Source: Streptomyces sp. CB01635 (GTDB taxonomy: Bacteria; Actinomycetota; Actinomycetes; Streptomycetales; Streptomycetaceae). From it: a DNA stretch of 43,537 nt. Positions within the stretch are counted from its first letter, which is position 1, and every line of letters starts with the position of its first letter. The notes beneath the pieces were generated by a model. The model was not told where the DNA came from. It worked only from the letters and a program-made list of their open reading frames with translations, and made no database searches. The stretch is taken from assembly GCF_002803065.1 (NCBI RefSeq), contig NZ_NNBL01000027.1, positions 1 through 43,537 on the forward strand. Reading direction: 5' to 3'. Positions 31,695-40,081 of the stretch are shown here, one piece after another. The position numbers and the translations under genes are program-made.

Positions 31695-31916
31695 TCAGGC
31701 GACCATGCCGTACCGGCACGGCGCCGCGATCTCCGCGACCGTCATCCCCACGGCACGCGGCGTCACCCAGGTGTGCTCGCCTGACGCGGGACAGAAATCT
31801 TCTGCCGCCCCGGCACCGCTCTCCCCATCGGACCGCCCGGCACTGAAACGGCGCTGACGCGCGCCGACACGGCATGTGAGCCGCACCTTCCCCGCTCCCG
31901 GTGCGCCGCCGTACAT
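31695..31916 (-). CDS. Small hypothetical protein (73 residues)
   Basis: Third positions are G/C-rich and the C-terminal half has balanced, protein-like composition: 'DFCPASGEHTWVTPRAVGM' followed by 'TVAEIAAPCRYGMVA'. The ATG at 31916 has AAGGG seven bases upstream. The first 35 residues are basic and less convincing, so an internal GTG start is possible. Three Cys are present. No family recognised. The next gene on the other strand starts about 250 bases away. Confidence 0.5.
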   Translation of the reverse strand: MYGGAPGAGKVRLTCRVGARQRRFSAGRSDGESGAGAAEDFCPASGEHTWVTPRAVGMTVAEIAAPCRYGMVA

Positions 31917-32163
31917 CCCGTCACCCTTGCGTCGCCGCGCCTCTCCTCTCGCCTCCGACGCGTGCCCTCCGCACGGTCGGTTTTCCGTCGTTCCGGGGCC
32001 TGTTGACGCCCTCGCAGGCGTCGCCGCGCGCAGTCGTCCATGTCCGGTGCGTAACACCTTTGTCATGCACAGATGTTGACGGGGCAATGTTCCGGGGCCA
32101 ATGTTGCGCCTGATCCTGATCGCTTGGCCTGTACACGGAAACCTCACCCCCGGAGGTACGCGC

Positions 32164-33915
32164 GTGTGTGACCTGCACGACCAGCATGAGCACGAGCATG
32201 AGCACGGGACGACCCAGACCGCCGCCGGTCCGCAGCTCAGCAGGCGCCGCATCATGCAACTGCTCGGCGCGGCCGGAGTGACCGCCGCCGCCATGACCGC
32301 CGAGGCAGACCCGGCGATGGCCGCGGCCGCCGATTCCATCGTCGAGGAGGCCGGTGCGTACAAGGCGCCCGAGGGCCTCGCCGAGGACAGCCCGGCGAAG
32401 GCCTCCGCCCTCGGCTGGATCACCTCCAACTCCTCCCGCATCACGGGTCTGAACGAGGAGATCTGGGAGCACGCGGAGCTGTCGCTGCGCGAGTGGAACT
32501 CCTCGGTCGCCGAGGCCGGATTCCTCGAGAAGGCGGGATTCGACGTCAAGTTCGGCACGGCCGGCTTCCCGACGGCGTTCACGGCGACCTTCTCGTACGG
32601 CAGCGGCGGCCCGGTCCTCGGCTTCAGCGGCGAGTACGACGCGCTGCCCGGGCTCTCCCAGAACAAGGGTGTCGGTCACCACGATCCGCGCGAGTACATC
32701 CACGACCCCTTCTCCCCGAGCTACGGGCCAGGCCACGGCTGTGGGCACAGCGCCCTCGGTACCGCGGCGGCGGCAGCGGCGGCCGCCGTCGCGCAGGCCG
32801 CGAAGAAGCACAAGCTGCCGGTCACGGTGAAGTTCTTCGGCTCCACGGCCGAGGAGGCGCTGATCGGCAAGACGTACGCCGTCAGCAGGGGCGTGTACGA
32901 CGGGCTCGACGCGTTCCTCGACTGGCACCCCTCCACTGCGAACGCCACCGGCTGGGGCACCAGCAACGCCATGACCGCGGTCACCTTCACGTTCCTCGGT
33001 GTCGCGGGCCACGGCGGCACCCCGCTGGGCAACAAGTCGGCGCTGGACGCCGCCGTGATGATGGCGACGATGTCGGAGTTCCTGCGCGAGGAGAACATGG
33101 CTCCGGCCGCGCGCCTGCACTGGGTCATCAACAACGGCGGCGACATCCCGAACGTGACCCCGGAGATTGCCGAGATTTCGTACTACGTGCGCGAGGGCAG
33201 TACGGCCCGCGTCCAGGTGCTGCTGGACAAGGTGATCGCGATCTCCGAGGCCGCGGCCAAGGCCTCGCAGACGAAGGTGCAGCACCGCATCACCTCCGCC
33301 TGCTGGAACCAGCTGCCCAACAAGGCGGCCGCGGAACTGCTGTACGACAACATGCGCCAGATCGGCCCGCCCGCGTTCACCGCCGAGGCGCACCGGCTGG
33401 CGAAGGACCTGCAGAAGTCCCTGGGGCTCGCGGAGGTCGGCATGCACGACAAGGTCGCCGAACTGATCCCGCCCAACCCTGTTTTCCTGGGCGGCGGTTC
33501 GACGGACGTCGCCGACATCAGCTGGAACGTGCCGACCGTGTCGATGGGCGCCGCGCTCGCCCCGATCGGCGGCAAGTTCCACACCTGGTCCACCGCGGCG
33601 TGCGCCGCAGCGGCGCCCGGTCAGGCCGCGGTGATCGCCGCCGCGAAGTACCTGGCGGCGACGGCGGTCGACCTGATCACGCAGCCCGAGCGGCTCAAGG
33701 CGCTCAAGGACGAGTTCAAGGAGCGCACCAAGGGCGTCGAGTGGAAGACGGCCCTGCCGGACGGCTATGAGCCGCCCATGTACGAGCCGCCGGCCTGGTT
33801 CCTGAAGAAGACCGGGCAGAAGTGGCCGCCGAACAACATCACCTGGCCGCCCCGACGTGTCGTCTCGAACGAGAAGTTCTCCTCGCTCGGACCCGAGCTG
33901 GCCCCGCAGAAGTAG
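32164..33915 (+). CDS. Tat-exported M20 amidohydrolase, AbgB-like
   Basis: The protein has 583 residues. A short N-terminus 'MCDLHDQHEHEHEHG' precedes a Tat signal 'SRRRIMQLLGAAGV' with Ala-rich h-region. The M20 peptidase/amidohydrolase body follows: 'LGFSGEYDALPGL', 'GPGHGCGHSALG' (metal-binding His), 'STAEEALIGK' (Glu-Glu), and 'LGVAGHGGTPLG' in the dimerisation domain. AbgB of E. coli cleaves p-aminobenzoyl-glutamate; exported actinobacterial relatives are uncharacterised. The GTG at 32164 is preceded by GGAGG (32152-32156), seven bases away. The hexanucleotide-like repeat CATGAGCACGAG encodes the His/Glu run. About 100 extra residues compared with E. coli AbgB come from the Tat leader and a C-terminal Trp/Pro-rich tail. 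Confidence 0.9.
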   Translation: MCDLHDQHEHEHEHGTTQTAAGPQLSRRRIMQLLGAAGVTAAAMTAEADPAMAAAADSIVEEAGAYKAPEGLAEDSPAKASALGWITSNSSRITGLNEEIWEHAELSLREWNSSVAEAGFLEKAGFDVKFGTAGFPTAFTATFSYGSGGPVLGFSGEYDALPGLSQNKGVGHHDPREYIHDPFSPSYGPGHGCGHSALGTAAAAAAAAVAQAAKKHKLPVTVKFFGSTAEEALIGKTYAVSRGVYDGLDAFLDWHPSTANATGWGTSNAMTAVTFTFLGVAGHGGTPLGNKSALDAAVMMATMSEFLREENMAPAARLHWVINNGGDIPNVTPEIAEISYYVREGSTARVQVLLDKVIAISEAAAKASQTKVQHRITSACWNQLPNKAAAELLYDNMRQIGPPAFTAEAHRLAKDLQKSLGLAEVGMHDKVAELIPPNPVFLGGGSTDVADISWNVPTVSMGAALAPIGGKFHTWSTAACAAAAPGQAAVIAAAKYLAATAVDLITQPERLKALKDEFKERTKGVEWKTALPDGYEPPMYEPPAWFLKKTGQKWPPNNITWPPRRVVSNEKFSSLGPELAPQK

Positions 33916-33931
33916 ACCGGCCGCAGTTCGC

Positions 33932-34717
33932 TCAGCGTCCGCCGGTGGTGTACCGGCGGACGGCGAGCGGCACGCACACCGCGAGCAGTACCGCGCACCA
34001 GGCGAGCGAGCCGGCCACCGGGTGCGCGACCGGCCACGAGGAGCCTCCCGGCACGGGGGCGTTGCCGAACAGGTCGCGTACGGCCGTGGCGACCGCGCTG
34101 ATCGGGTTCCACTCGGCGAGCACGCGCACCCAGCCGGGGAAGCCCGCCGTGGGGATGTACGCGTTCGACAGGAGCGGCAGCATGAACGTCGCGCCGCCGA
34201 GCTGGCCCGCCGCCTCCTCGCTGCGCGAGGCAAGCCCGAGCAGGATCCCGACCCATGTCGTGGCGAAGCGGAACAGCAGCAACAGGCCGAAGGCGCCCAC
34301 CGCTTCGAGCGCGCCCCCCTCGATGCGCCAGCCCATCGCGAGCCCGACGGCGAGCAGCGGCACGAGACCGGCCGCCGTCGTCACGATGTCGGCCGCCGCC
34401 TGCCCGAGGGGGACGGCCGCACGGGTCATCGGCAGCGTGCGGAAGCGGTCCATGACACCCCGGTGCGAGTCCTGGGCCGCCGTGAACATCCCGGTCATGA
34501 TCCCGTTCGCCGCGGTCGCGACGAGCATGCCCGGCACCAGGAAGGCGCGGTAGTCCGCGCCGGGCATCGCCAGGGCGCTGCCGAAGACGTATCCGAAGAA
34601 GAGCAGGAAGACGATCGGCATCGTCTGCGTCATCACGAGGATCGCCGGCGCGTGCCGGATCCGCTGAAGGTGCCGGCCGAGCATGGCTGTGCCGTCGTAC
34701 AGGAGAGCGGTGGTCAT
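33932..34717 (-). CDS. ABC-2 type exporter permease (DrrB-like)
   Basis: The protein has 261 residues with six hydrophobic segments, including 'TMPIVFLLFFGYVFGSAL' and 'VPGMLVATAANGIMTGMF', and the ABC-2 signature 'DRFRTLPMTRAAVPLGQAAADI', as in DrrB and other drug exporters. 'ATFMLPLLSNAYIPTAGFPGWVRVLAEWNPISAVATAVRDL' is the typical late region. The ATG at 34717 has GGAGGAG six bases upstream. It follows the ATPase gene by 43 bases. Together they should pump a hydrophobic compound out of the cell. Confidence 0.93.
   Translation of the reverse strand: MTTALLYDGTAMLGRHLQRIRHAPAILVMTQTMPIVFLLFFGYVFGSALAMPGADYRAFLVPGMLVATAANGIMTGMFTAAQDSHRGVMDRFRTLPMTRAAVPLGQAAADIVTTAAGLVPLLAVGLAMGWRIEGGALEAVGAFGLLLLFRFATTWVGILLGLASRSEEAAGQLGGATFMLPLLSNAYIPTAGFPGWVRVLAEWNPISAVATAVRDLFGNAPVPGGSSWPVAHPVAGSLAWCAVLLAVCVPLAVRRYTTGGR
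33938..33960. terminator. Hairpin after the AbgB-like gene, inside the permease 3' end
   Basis: TCCGCCGGT (33938-33946) and ACCGGCGGA (33952-33960) are perfect 9-base arms with loop GGTGT. The hairpin lies 22 bases after the plus-strand stop and within the last codons of the convergent permease gene. Confidence 0.6.
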
Positions 34718-34760
34718 CAGGTCTCCTCCGGAAGGGAGTCGGGGCCGGTGTGCGGTGTGG

Positions 34761-35711
34761 TCATGCGACGAGTTCCCGGCCGCCGGTGAGGCGCAGGAAC
34801 GCCTCGTCCAGGGTCGGCGGGCGCAGGGTCGCATCCACGATCGGGACGCCCGACGCGTCCAGTTCGCGGACGATGCGGGGGAGGGTGAGGGTCTGGTCGA
34901 GGGTGACGACGCCGACCGCCCTGCGGTCCGGGTCGAGGGTCGGCTCGGCACCGGAGAGCTGGTCGAGGACGACGGCCGCGGCGTGCAGGGCCGCGTCCTC
35001 GGCGACCACCACTTCCGCGTAACTGCCGGTCTGCGCCTTGAGTTCGGCGGGGGTGCCCCGGTGGGCGGCGCGGCCCCCGTCGATCAGGACCACGGAGTCG
35101 GCGAGCTGGTCGGCCTCCTCCAGGTACTGCGTGGTGAGCAGCACGGTCGTGCCCTGGCCGGTCAGCTCGCGGACCGCGTCCCAGATGCCGTTCCTGCTGT
35201 GCGGGTCGAGGCCGGTCGTCGGCTCGTCGAGGAAGAGCACGACGGGCCGGGTGAGCAGGCTCGCCGCGAGGTCGAGGCGGCGCCGCATGCCGCCGGAGTA
35301 CGAACGGGCCGTGCGGTCGGCCGCCGCCGTGAGGCCGAAGCGGTCGAGCAGTTCGTCGGCGCGGGTACGCGGCAGCCGCAGGAGACGGGCGAACAGGCGC
35401 AGGTTCTCGCGCCCGGTGAGGTCGCCGTCGACCGACGCGTACTGCCCGGTGACGCCGATCCGGCGGCGTACGGCCGCGGACTCGGTCAGGACGTCGTGGC
35501 CCGCGACACGCGCGGACCCCGCGTCGGGCCGCAGCAGGGTGGTGAGCACCCGGACGGCCGTCGTCTTGCCCGCGCCGTTCGGCCCGAGCAGCCCGCAGAC
35601 GGTGCCCTCCTCGACAGCGAGATCGAGGCCCCGCAGGGCGTGGACCACCTGGTCCCCTGAGCCGTAACGCTTCTCCAGACCTTCACTAAGTACAGCGTAC
35701 GTAGAAGTCAT
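34761..35711 (-). CDS. ABC exporter ATP-binding protein (DrrA-like)
   Basis: The protein has 316 residues: Walker A 'GLLGPNGAGKTTAVR', Q-loop 'GVTGQYASVDGDLTGRENL', signature 'YSGGMRRRLDLA', Walker B 'VVLFLDEPTTGLDP', H-loop replaced by Gln in 'LLTTQYLEEAD' (common in the DrrA group), and the C-terminal DrrA-type extension with 'PTLDEAFLRLTG'. The ATG at 35711 is chosen over one at 35729, which lies in the operator. It forms an exporter with the permease and is probably repressed by the divergent TetR. Confidence 0.94.
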   Translation of the reverse strand: MTSTYAVLSEGLEKRYGSGDQVVHALRGLDLAVEEGTVCGLLGPNGAGKTTAVRVLTTLLRPDAGSARVAGHDVLTESAAVRRRIGVTGQYASVDGDLTGRENLRLFARLLRLPRTRADELLDRFGLTAAADRTARSYSGGMRRRLDLAASLLTRPVVLFLDEPTTGLDPHSRNGIWDAVRELTGQGTTVLLTTQYLEEADQLADSVVLIDGGRAAHRGTPAELKAQTGSYAEVVVAEDAALHAAAVVLDQLSGAEPTLDPDRRAVGVVTLDQTLTLPRIVRELDASGVPIVDATLRPPTLDEAFLRLTGGRELVA

Positions 35712-35729
35712 GGAGCCAACGTAGCGCAC

Positions 35730-35746
35730 TACGTACGGTGTACGTA
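35730..35746. promoter_or_regulatory. TetR operator between the ABC exporter and tetR genes
   Basis: TACGTAC (35730-35736), GGT, GTACGTA (35740-35746) form a perfect palindrome in the 63-base divergent gap. Further TACGTA-like pieces occur nearby (GTACGTAG at 35698-35705). A TACGAT -10 candidate for tetR lies at 35749-35754. Confidence 0.7.
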
Positions 35747-35774
35747 ACTACGATGGTGGGCGAGGTGATGACCG

Positions 35775-36485
35775 ATGACGGGCCGAGCGGCCGAACCCGA
35801 AGTGATCTGGACGCGCCCCGAGCGCGCGGGACGTGGCCCGAAACCCGCCTACGGCAGGAGTGACATCGCTGCCGTCGCCGTGCGCGTCGCGGACGCGGAC
35901 GGGATCGACGCGGTGTCGATGCGGCGGGTCGCGGCGGAGCTCGGCCTCGGCACGATGTCGCTCTACAACTACGTGCCGAGGAAGGACGACCTCTACGAGC
36001 TGATGGTCGACGCGGTGAGCGCCGAGTACGACCTGGCCGATCCGACCGGCGACTGGCGCGCCGACCTGCTCGGTGTCGCCCGGCAGGCCCGCGCCCTCAT
36101 GATCCGGCATCCGTGGATGCCCCGGCTCATGTCACCCGTCTACGGCTACAGTCCCAACGCCCTGCGGTACCTGGAGTACTGCATGGCCTGCCTCGCACCG
36201 GTCGACCTGCCGGCCGGGACGAAGATGGAACTCGTCGCGTCCCTCACCGGTGTCGTGACCTTCTACGTCGCCAACGAGATCTCCGCCGCCGAACGGACCC
36301 GTTCGCTGCCCTGGTCGCAGGAGCGGGAGTTCGCCATGCGGACCGCCTACCTGGTGAGCCGGATCTCGACCGGCGAGTATCCGCACCTGGCCGCCGCGTT
36401 CACACAGAGCGCCGGACCCGTCGACATGGAGGCGGCCTTCGAGCGGGCCCTCGCGCGCACACTCGACGGGTTCGTGCCCTCCTGA
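35775..36485 (+). CDS. TetR-family regulator of the ABC exporter
   Basis: The protein has 236 residues. The N-terminal HTH is 'ADGIDAVSMRRVAAELGLGTMSLYNYVPRKDDLYELMVDA' (about 38-77). The C-terminal ligand domain has 'HPWMPRLMSPVYGYSPNALRYLEY' and 'ELVASLTGVVTFYVANE', typical of the TetR_C regulators found next to drug ABC transporters. Start ATG 35775 with GAGGTGA upstream. It is divergent from the DrrAB-like genes with a palindrome between, so it probably represses both until it binds the exported compound. Confidence 0.93.
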   Translation: MTGRAAEPEVIWTRPERAGRGPKPAYGRSDIAAVAVRVADADGIDAVSMRRVAAELGLGTMSLYNYVPRKDDLYELMVDAVSAEYDLADPTGDWRADLLGVARQARALMIRHPWMPRLMSPVYGYSPNALRYLEYCMACLAPVDLPAGTKMELVASLTGVVTFYVANEISAAERTRSLPWSQEREFAMRTAYLVSRISTGEYPHLAAAFTQSAGPVDMEAAFERALARTLDGFVPS

Positions 36486-36506
36486 GTCCGGCAGGAGCAC
36501 TGCGCT

Positions 36507-37766
36507 TCAGAGCAGCGCGAACTGGCCGCCCGGGCCCTCCTCGTGATGGTCGAGGACCGAGGCCGGCCTGCGAGTGGCCGGCGCCGGCGGCAGGACGCGC
36601 GCCCTGAGCAGGTCCGTCGCCGTGATGAGGGAGACGGCGGCGGTCATCAACTCCTCTTGCTGCGTGCGCAGTTCGGCCAGCAGTGCCAGTACCGTGACGA
36701 TCTCCAGGAGCTCCGACGTCCACGGCTGCGGCCAGGTCCTGGGACGGATCCCCGCCAGCGTCCCCGGCTCGGGGGCCGTGGTCCTGCGGGCGAACCACTG
36801 CTCGATCACCCGTACCCCGCTGACCTGGAAGTCCCAGGCCTCGGCGGGGACCGGGGAGATGCGGCCGTCGCCGATGAGCAGGGCCTGCTCCTCCCGGTCG
36901 TAGAGCAGTTCGGCCAATGGGGTCTCCCCTGCTCGAACGGAGTTGAGAGCCTGGGGACGGTCCGGGAGCGGGGCCCGCACGTACGGGCGGCGGCCGCCGG
37001 GAAGTTTGGGCCGGTCGCCGTCGGCGCCGCGGCGCAGCAGCCACAGGATCCGCTCGCCGAGGGCCGTGCCGGTGGCCCAGAGTCCGGCGTCGTCCGGGAG
37101 CGGGACCCGCGGCCCCTGAGGGGAGGGCCGCGCCGCGGCGAGGGTCCAGGCGAGCAGGTCCCGCGCCCCGACCCCGTGCCCGAACCGGCCGGACAGCTCG
37201 GTGAGCAGACCCGGCGTGACGTTCGGTTCAAGGCCCCCAGGGCGCCGGTACAGCGGGCGGATGCGGCCGGGGCGTCCTGCGGGGGAGCGGCCCTCGGGCA
37301 GGATCGCGCAAGCGAGCACCGCGGGTCCGCCCGCCCCGGGCACGAACCCCTGCTCGACGACGAACAGCTGGCTCTCGTCGGCCACCCGCCACAGCTCCGG
37401 GCGGGCCGCGTCGATCAGCCGGTGGTCCGGTATCAGCCACTGCTCGTCGAAGGGGGCGTGCAGCACCCGGACGGGTTCGGGGCAGGGACCGTCGGCGTGG
37501 GTCAGGTCGTCCGTCGCGGTGCGCCGGCCGGGGAGCTGGGCCACGGCCGTGCGCAAGGTGCGCGCCCGGCTCGGTTCGAGCAGCGACTCGCGCTCCGCCG
37601 CCTCGGCCTTCACGAACGCGGACCAACGGGCCTTCAGGGAGGCCGGGTCCGGGGCGAGCGGCCAGGCGCGGCCGAGGCGCAGGGGCGCGACGGACCACGG
37701 CATGAGGTCCGCGAGCAGCGGCGCGTCAACAAGGCTTTCGAGGCTGTCGGGCGTCACGTTCGGCAT
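36507..37766 (-). CDS. Stand-alone type ISP restriction-modification-like domain protein
   Basis: The protein has 419 residues. It resembles, from memory, actinobacterial proteins annotated as the C-terminal specificity part of type ISP enzymes (LlaBIII group): 'LMPWSVAPLRLGRAWPLAPDPASLKARW' start, 'RVLHAPFDEQWLIPDHRLIDAARPELWRVAD', and 'GRIRPLYRRPGG'. No helicase, nuclease or methyltransferase motif is present, so it cannot be a complete enzyme. The C-terminal helix-rich end ('LLEIVTVLALLAELRTQQEEL') could pair with another protein. It lies 12 bases after the GntR gene on the same strand. The annotation as ISP is family-based; the role is unknown. Confidence 0.7.
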   Translation of the reverse strand: MPNVTPDSLESLVDAPLLADLMPWSVAPLRLGRAWPLAPDPASLKARWSAFVKAEAAERESLLEPSRARTLRTAVAQLPGRRTATDDLTHADGPCPEPVRVLHAPFDEQWLIPDHRLIDAARPELWRVADESQLFVVEQGFVPGAGGPAVLACAILPEGRSPAGRPGRIRPLYRRPGGLEPNVTPGLLTELSGRFGHGVGARDLLAWTLAAARPSPQGPRVPLPDDAGLWATGTALGERILWLLRRGADGDRPKLPGGRRPYVRAPLPDRPQALNSVRAGETPLAELLYDREEQALLIGDGRISPVPAEAWDFQVSGVRVIEQWFARRTTAPEPGTLAGIRPRTWPQPWTSELLEIVTVLALLAELRTQQEELMTAAVSLITATDLLRARVLPPAPATRRPASVLDHHEEGPGGQFALL

Positions 37767-37778
37767 CGTACGACGCGG

Positions 37779-38528
37779 TCAGTGCGCGTCGAGAGTGACC
37801 GTGAACGAGAACCGGTCGCCGCGGTAGTGGATGACGGCGACGTCCAGCGGCCGGCCGTCCTCGTCGTAGGTGATACCCGTGTAGTGCAGGATCGGGCTGA
37901 GCAGCGGGACTTGGAGGAGCCGGGCCGTCTCAGGGTCGGCGAGCCGGGCCTCGACGGTGTCGGTGATCCGGCTGATGCGCACGCCGACGACGTCGCGCAG
38001 GACCTTCGTCATCGGCCAGCGCACCAGGTCGGCCAGGTCGACGCGGTCGGCGAGGTCGGCCCTGATGTAGTTGCGGGCGTGGTTCGTCGGCTCGCCGGTC
38101 TCCTCGTCGCAGCGCAGCCGGTGGTACGTCGCCACGGTCCCGGCCCCCGGGAAGTGCTCGGCGAGTGCGCCGGGCACCGGCACCGTGCCGTGGTCGAGGA
38201 GTTCGGTCGTCATGCCGGACTGCTGGGCCACGATGGCGTCGACCGAACCGAGGAGGCGCACCGGCGCTCCCCGCAGTGCGGCCGGTTCGATGAAGGTGCC
38301 GCGCCTGCGGTGCCGGGTGATGAGTCCCTCGTCCTCCAGCTCCTTGAGCGCCTGCCGCATGGTCAGGACGCTCACCCCGTAGTGCCCAGCGAGTTGTTCC
38401 TCGGTGGGCAGGCGCAGCGGGTCGTCGGGGGAGCGCCCGAGTATCGAGGCGCGCAGGGACTGCGACACCTGATACCAGAGCGGCAGCTTGCGGTTCAGGA
38501 CGATCGAGTCCGGGGCGAAAGAGGTCAC
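37779..38528 (-). CDS. GntR-family regulator with UTRA domain (HutC type)
   Basis: The protein has 249 residues. The winged helix is 'PLWYQVSQSLRASIL' with 'LPTEEQLAGHYGVSVLTMRQALKELEDEGLITRHRRRGTFI' (about 16-80). The UTRA ligand domain follows, with 'HRLRCDEETGEPTNHARNYI' and 'LLSPILHYTGITYDEDGRPLDVAVIHYRGDRFSF'. HutC-type regulators sense small acids or sugars. The GTG start at 38528 is 40 bases after the hmgA stop, so it is probably co-transcribed with hmgA and may control tyrosine/homogentisate catabolism. Confidence 0.92.
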   Translation of the reverse strand: MTSFAPDSIVLNRKLPLWYQVSQSLRASILGRSPDDPLRLPTEEQLAGHYGVSVLTMRQALKELEDEGLITRHRRRGTFIEPAALRGAPVRLLGSVDAIVAQQSGMTTELLDHGTVPVPGALAEHFPGAGTVATYHRLRCDEETGEPTNHARNYIRADLADRVDLADLVRWPMTKVLRDVVGVRISRITDTVEARLADPETARLLQVPLLSPILHYTGITYDEDGRPLDVAVIHYRGDRFSFTVTLDAH

Positions 38529-38568
38529 GGGGCTATCCGTATCGGTCGGGCGCGTTCAGTGCAACGGC

Positions 38569-39885
38569 TCAGTCCGACGTCCTGAAGTGCCGCTCGAGCC
38601 CGCTCCACACGTCGTCGTAGCCGCGCTGGAGGTGATCGGCCTGCGCCGCCTGGGCGGTCGCGGTCACCGGCCACCGGGTCTCGAACATGAAGGCGAGTCC
38701 GTCGTCGATCTTCTGCGGCCTGAGTTGGGCCGCCGACGCCTTGTCGAACGTCTCACGGTCCGGGCCGTGCGCCGACATCATGTTGTGCAGCGAACCACCG
38801 CCCGGAACGAAGCCTTCAGCCTTGGCGTCGTACGCACCCTCGATCAGGCCCATGTACTCGCTCATCACGTTCCGGTGGAAGTACGGCGGCCGGAACGTGT
38901 CCTCGCCGACCAGCCAGCGCGGCGCGAACACGACGAAGTCCACGCCCGCGAGCCCCGGGGTGTCGCTCGGCGAGGTGAGGACCGTGAAGATCGACGGATC
39001 CGGGTGGTCGTAGCTGAGCGACCCGATGACATTGAAACGGCGCAGGTCGTAGACGTACGGGACATGGTTGCCGTGCCAGGCGACGACATCGAGCGGCGAG
39101 TGGCCGTACGTGGCACGCCAGAGGTTTCCGCAGAACTTGTTCACCACCTCCACCGGCCCTTCGGTGTCCTCGTACGCGGCGACGGGGACCATGAAGTCCC
39201 GGGCGTTCGCGAGGCCGTTGGCGCCGATCGGGCCCAGGTCGGGCAGGCGGAAGGGGGAGCCGTAGTTCTCGCAGACGTAGCCGCGGGCCTCGGCGTCCAG
39301 GAGTTCGACGCGGAAGCGGACCCCGCGGGGGATCAGCGCGACGTGGCCGGGCTCCGCGTGCAGCAGGCCGAACTCGGTGCGCAGCAGCAGCCCGCCGCGC
39401 TCCGGGACGATCAGGAGCTCGCCGTCCGCGTCGCTGAACACCCGGTCCGTCATGGAGGAGTTGGCGTGGTAGAGGTGCACGGCCATACCGGTGCGCTGGG
39501 TCGCGTCGCCGTTCCCGCCAAGCGTCCACAGGCCCGCCAGGAAGTCCGTGCCGGGGGCCGGCTCGGGCAGCGGGTTCCAGCGCAGCCGGTTCGGGTCGGG
39601 GACGGACTCGGTGAAGGGGGCGGTGCGCAGCGCGCCGTTGTCCGCCCGTACGAACGCCGGATGCGCGGCCGACGGGCGGATCCGGTACAGCCACGAACGC
39701 CGGTTGTACGCCCTCGGCTCGGTGAACGCGGTGCCGCTCAGCTGCTCCGCGTACAGACCGAGCGGGGCGCGCTGCGGCGAATTGCGTCCGTGGGGCAGAG
39801 CGCCGGGCACCGCCTCCGAGCTGTGCTCGTTGCCGAAGCCCGAGAGGTAGGCAAGCCCCTCGGCGGTCTTCCTCGCGTCACGCAT
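38569..39885 (-). CDS. hmgA: Homogentisate 1,2-dioxygenase
   Basis: The protein has 438 residues, close to the human enzyme (445), and is collinear with it. The Fe(II) ligands are His337 ('PPYFHRNVMSEYM'), Glu343 and His373 ('SAHGPD'), matching human His335, Glu341 and His371 with an offset of two. It opens the ring of homogentisate to maleylacetoacetate in tyrosine and phenylalanine breakdown; without it, melanin-like pigment forms. Start ATG 39885 with GAGGGAG upstream; a longer frame to 39951 crosses the promoter. No other genes of the pathway are adjacent. It is followed by the GntR gene and diverges from a TetR gene. Confidence 0.97.
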   Translation of the reverse strand: MRDARKTAEGLAYLSGFGNEHSSEAVPGALPHGRNSPQRAPLGLYAEQLSGTAFTEPRAYNRRSWLYRIRPSAAHPAFVRADNGALRTAPFTESVPDPNRLRWNPLPEPAPGTDFLAGLWTLGGNGDATQRTGMAVHLYHANSSMTDRVFSDADGELLIVPERGGLLLRTEFGLLHAEPGHVALIPRGVRFRVELLDAEARGYVCENYGSPFRLPDLGPIGANGLANARDFMVPVAAYEDTEGPVEVVNKFCGNLWRATYGHSPLDVVAWHGNHVPYVYDLRRFNVIGSLSYDHPDPSIFTVLTSPSDTPGLAGVDFVVFAPRWLVGEDTFRPPYFHRNVMSEYMGLIEGAYDAKAEGFVPGGGSLHNMMSAHGPDRETFDKASAAQLRPQKIDDGLAFMFETRWPVTATAQAAQADHLQRGYDDVWSGLERHFRTSD

Positions 39886-39905
39886 GTCGCTCCCTCGTCC
39901 ATGAT

Positions 39906-39925
39906 TCCTATGCTTAACCGTAGGA
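39906..39925. promoter_or_regulatory. Inverted repeat upstream of hmgA
   Basis: TCCTA (39906-39910) and TAGGA (39921-39925) flank ten bases, within a longer ATTCC direct repeat (39904 and 39924). It lies 20-40 bases before the hmgA start, where a promoter or operator is expected, in the gap shared with the divergent TetR gene. Confidence 0.4.
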
Positions 39926-40081
39926 TTCCCTTTTTCCTCGCGCAAGAGCACCCCGCGAAGCTGAACAGTCCTCTACTCTCCGGGGCATGCCGTGGACGAC
40001 CCCGGGACCGCCGTGGACGCGGGTGGTCCTGTACGCCGCCGCGCCCCGCGGGGTACTCGTGAGCGCCGGAACGGGGGGCGG

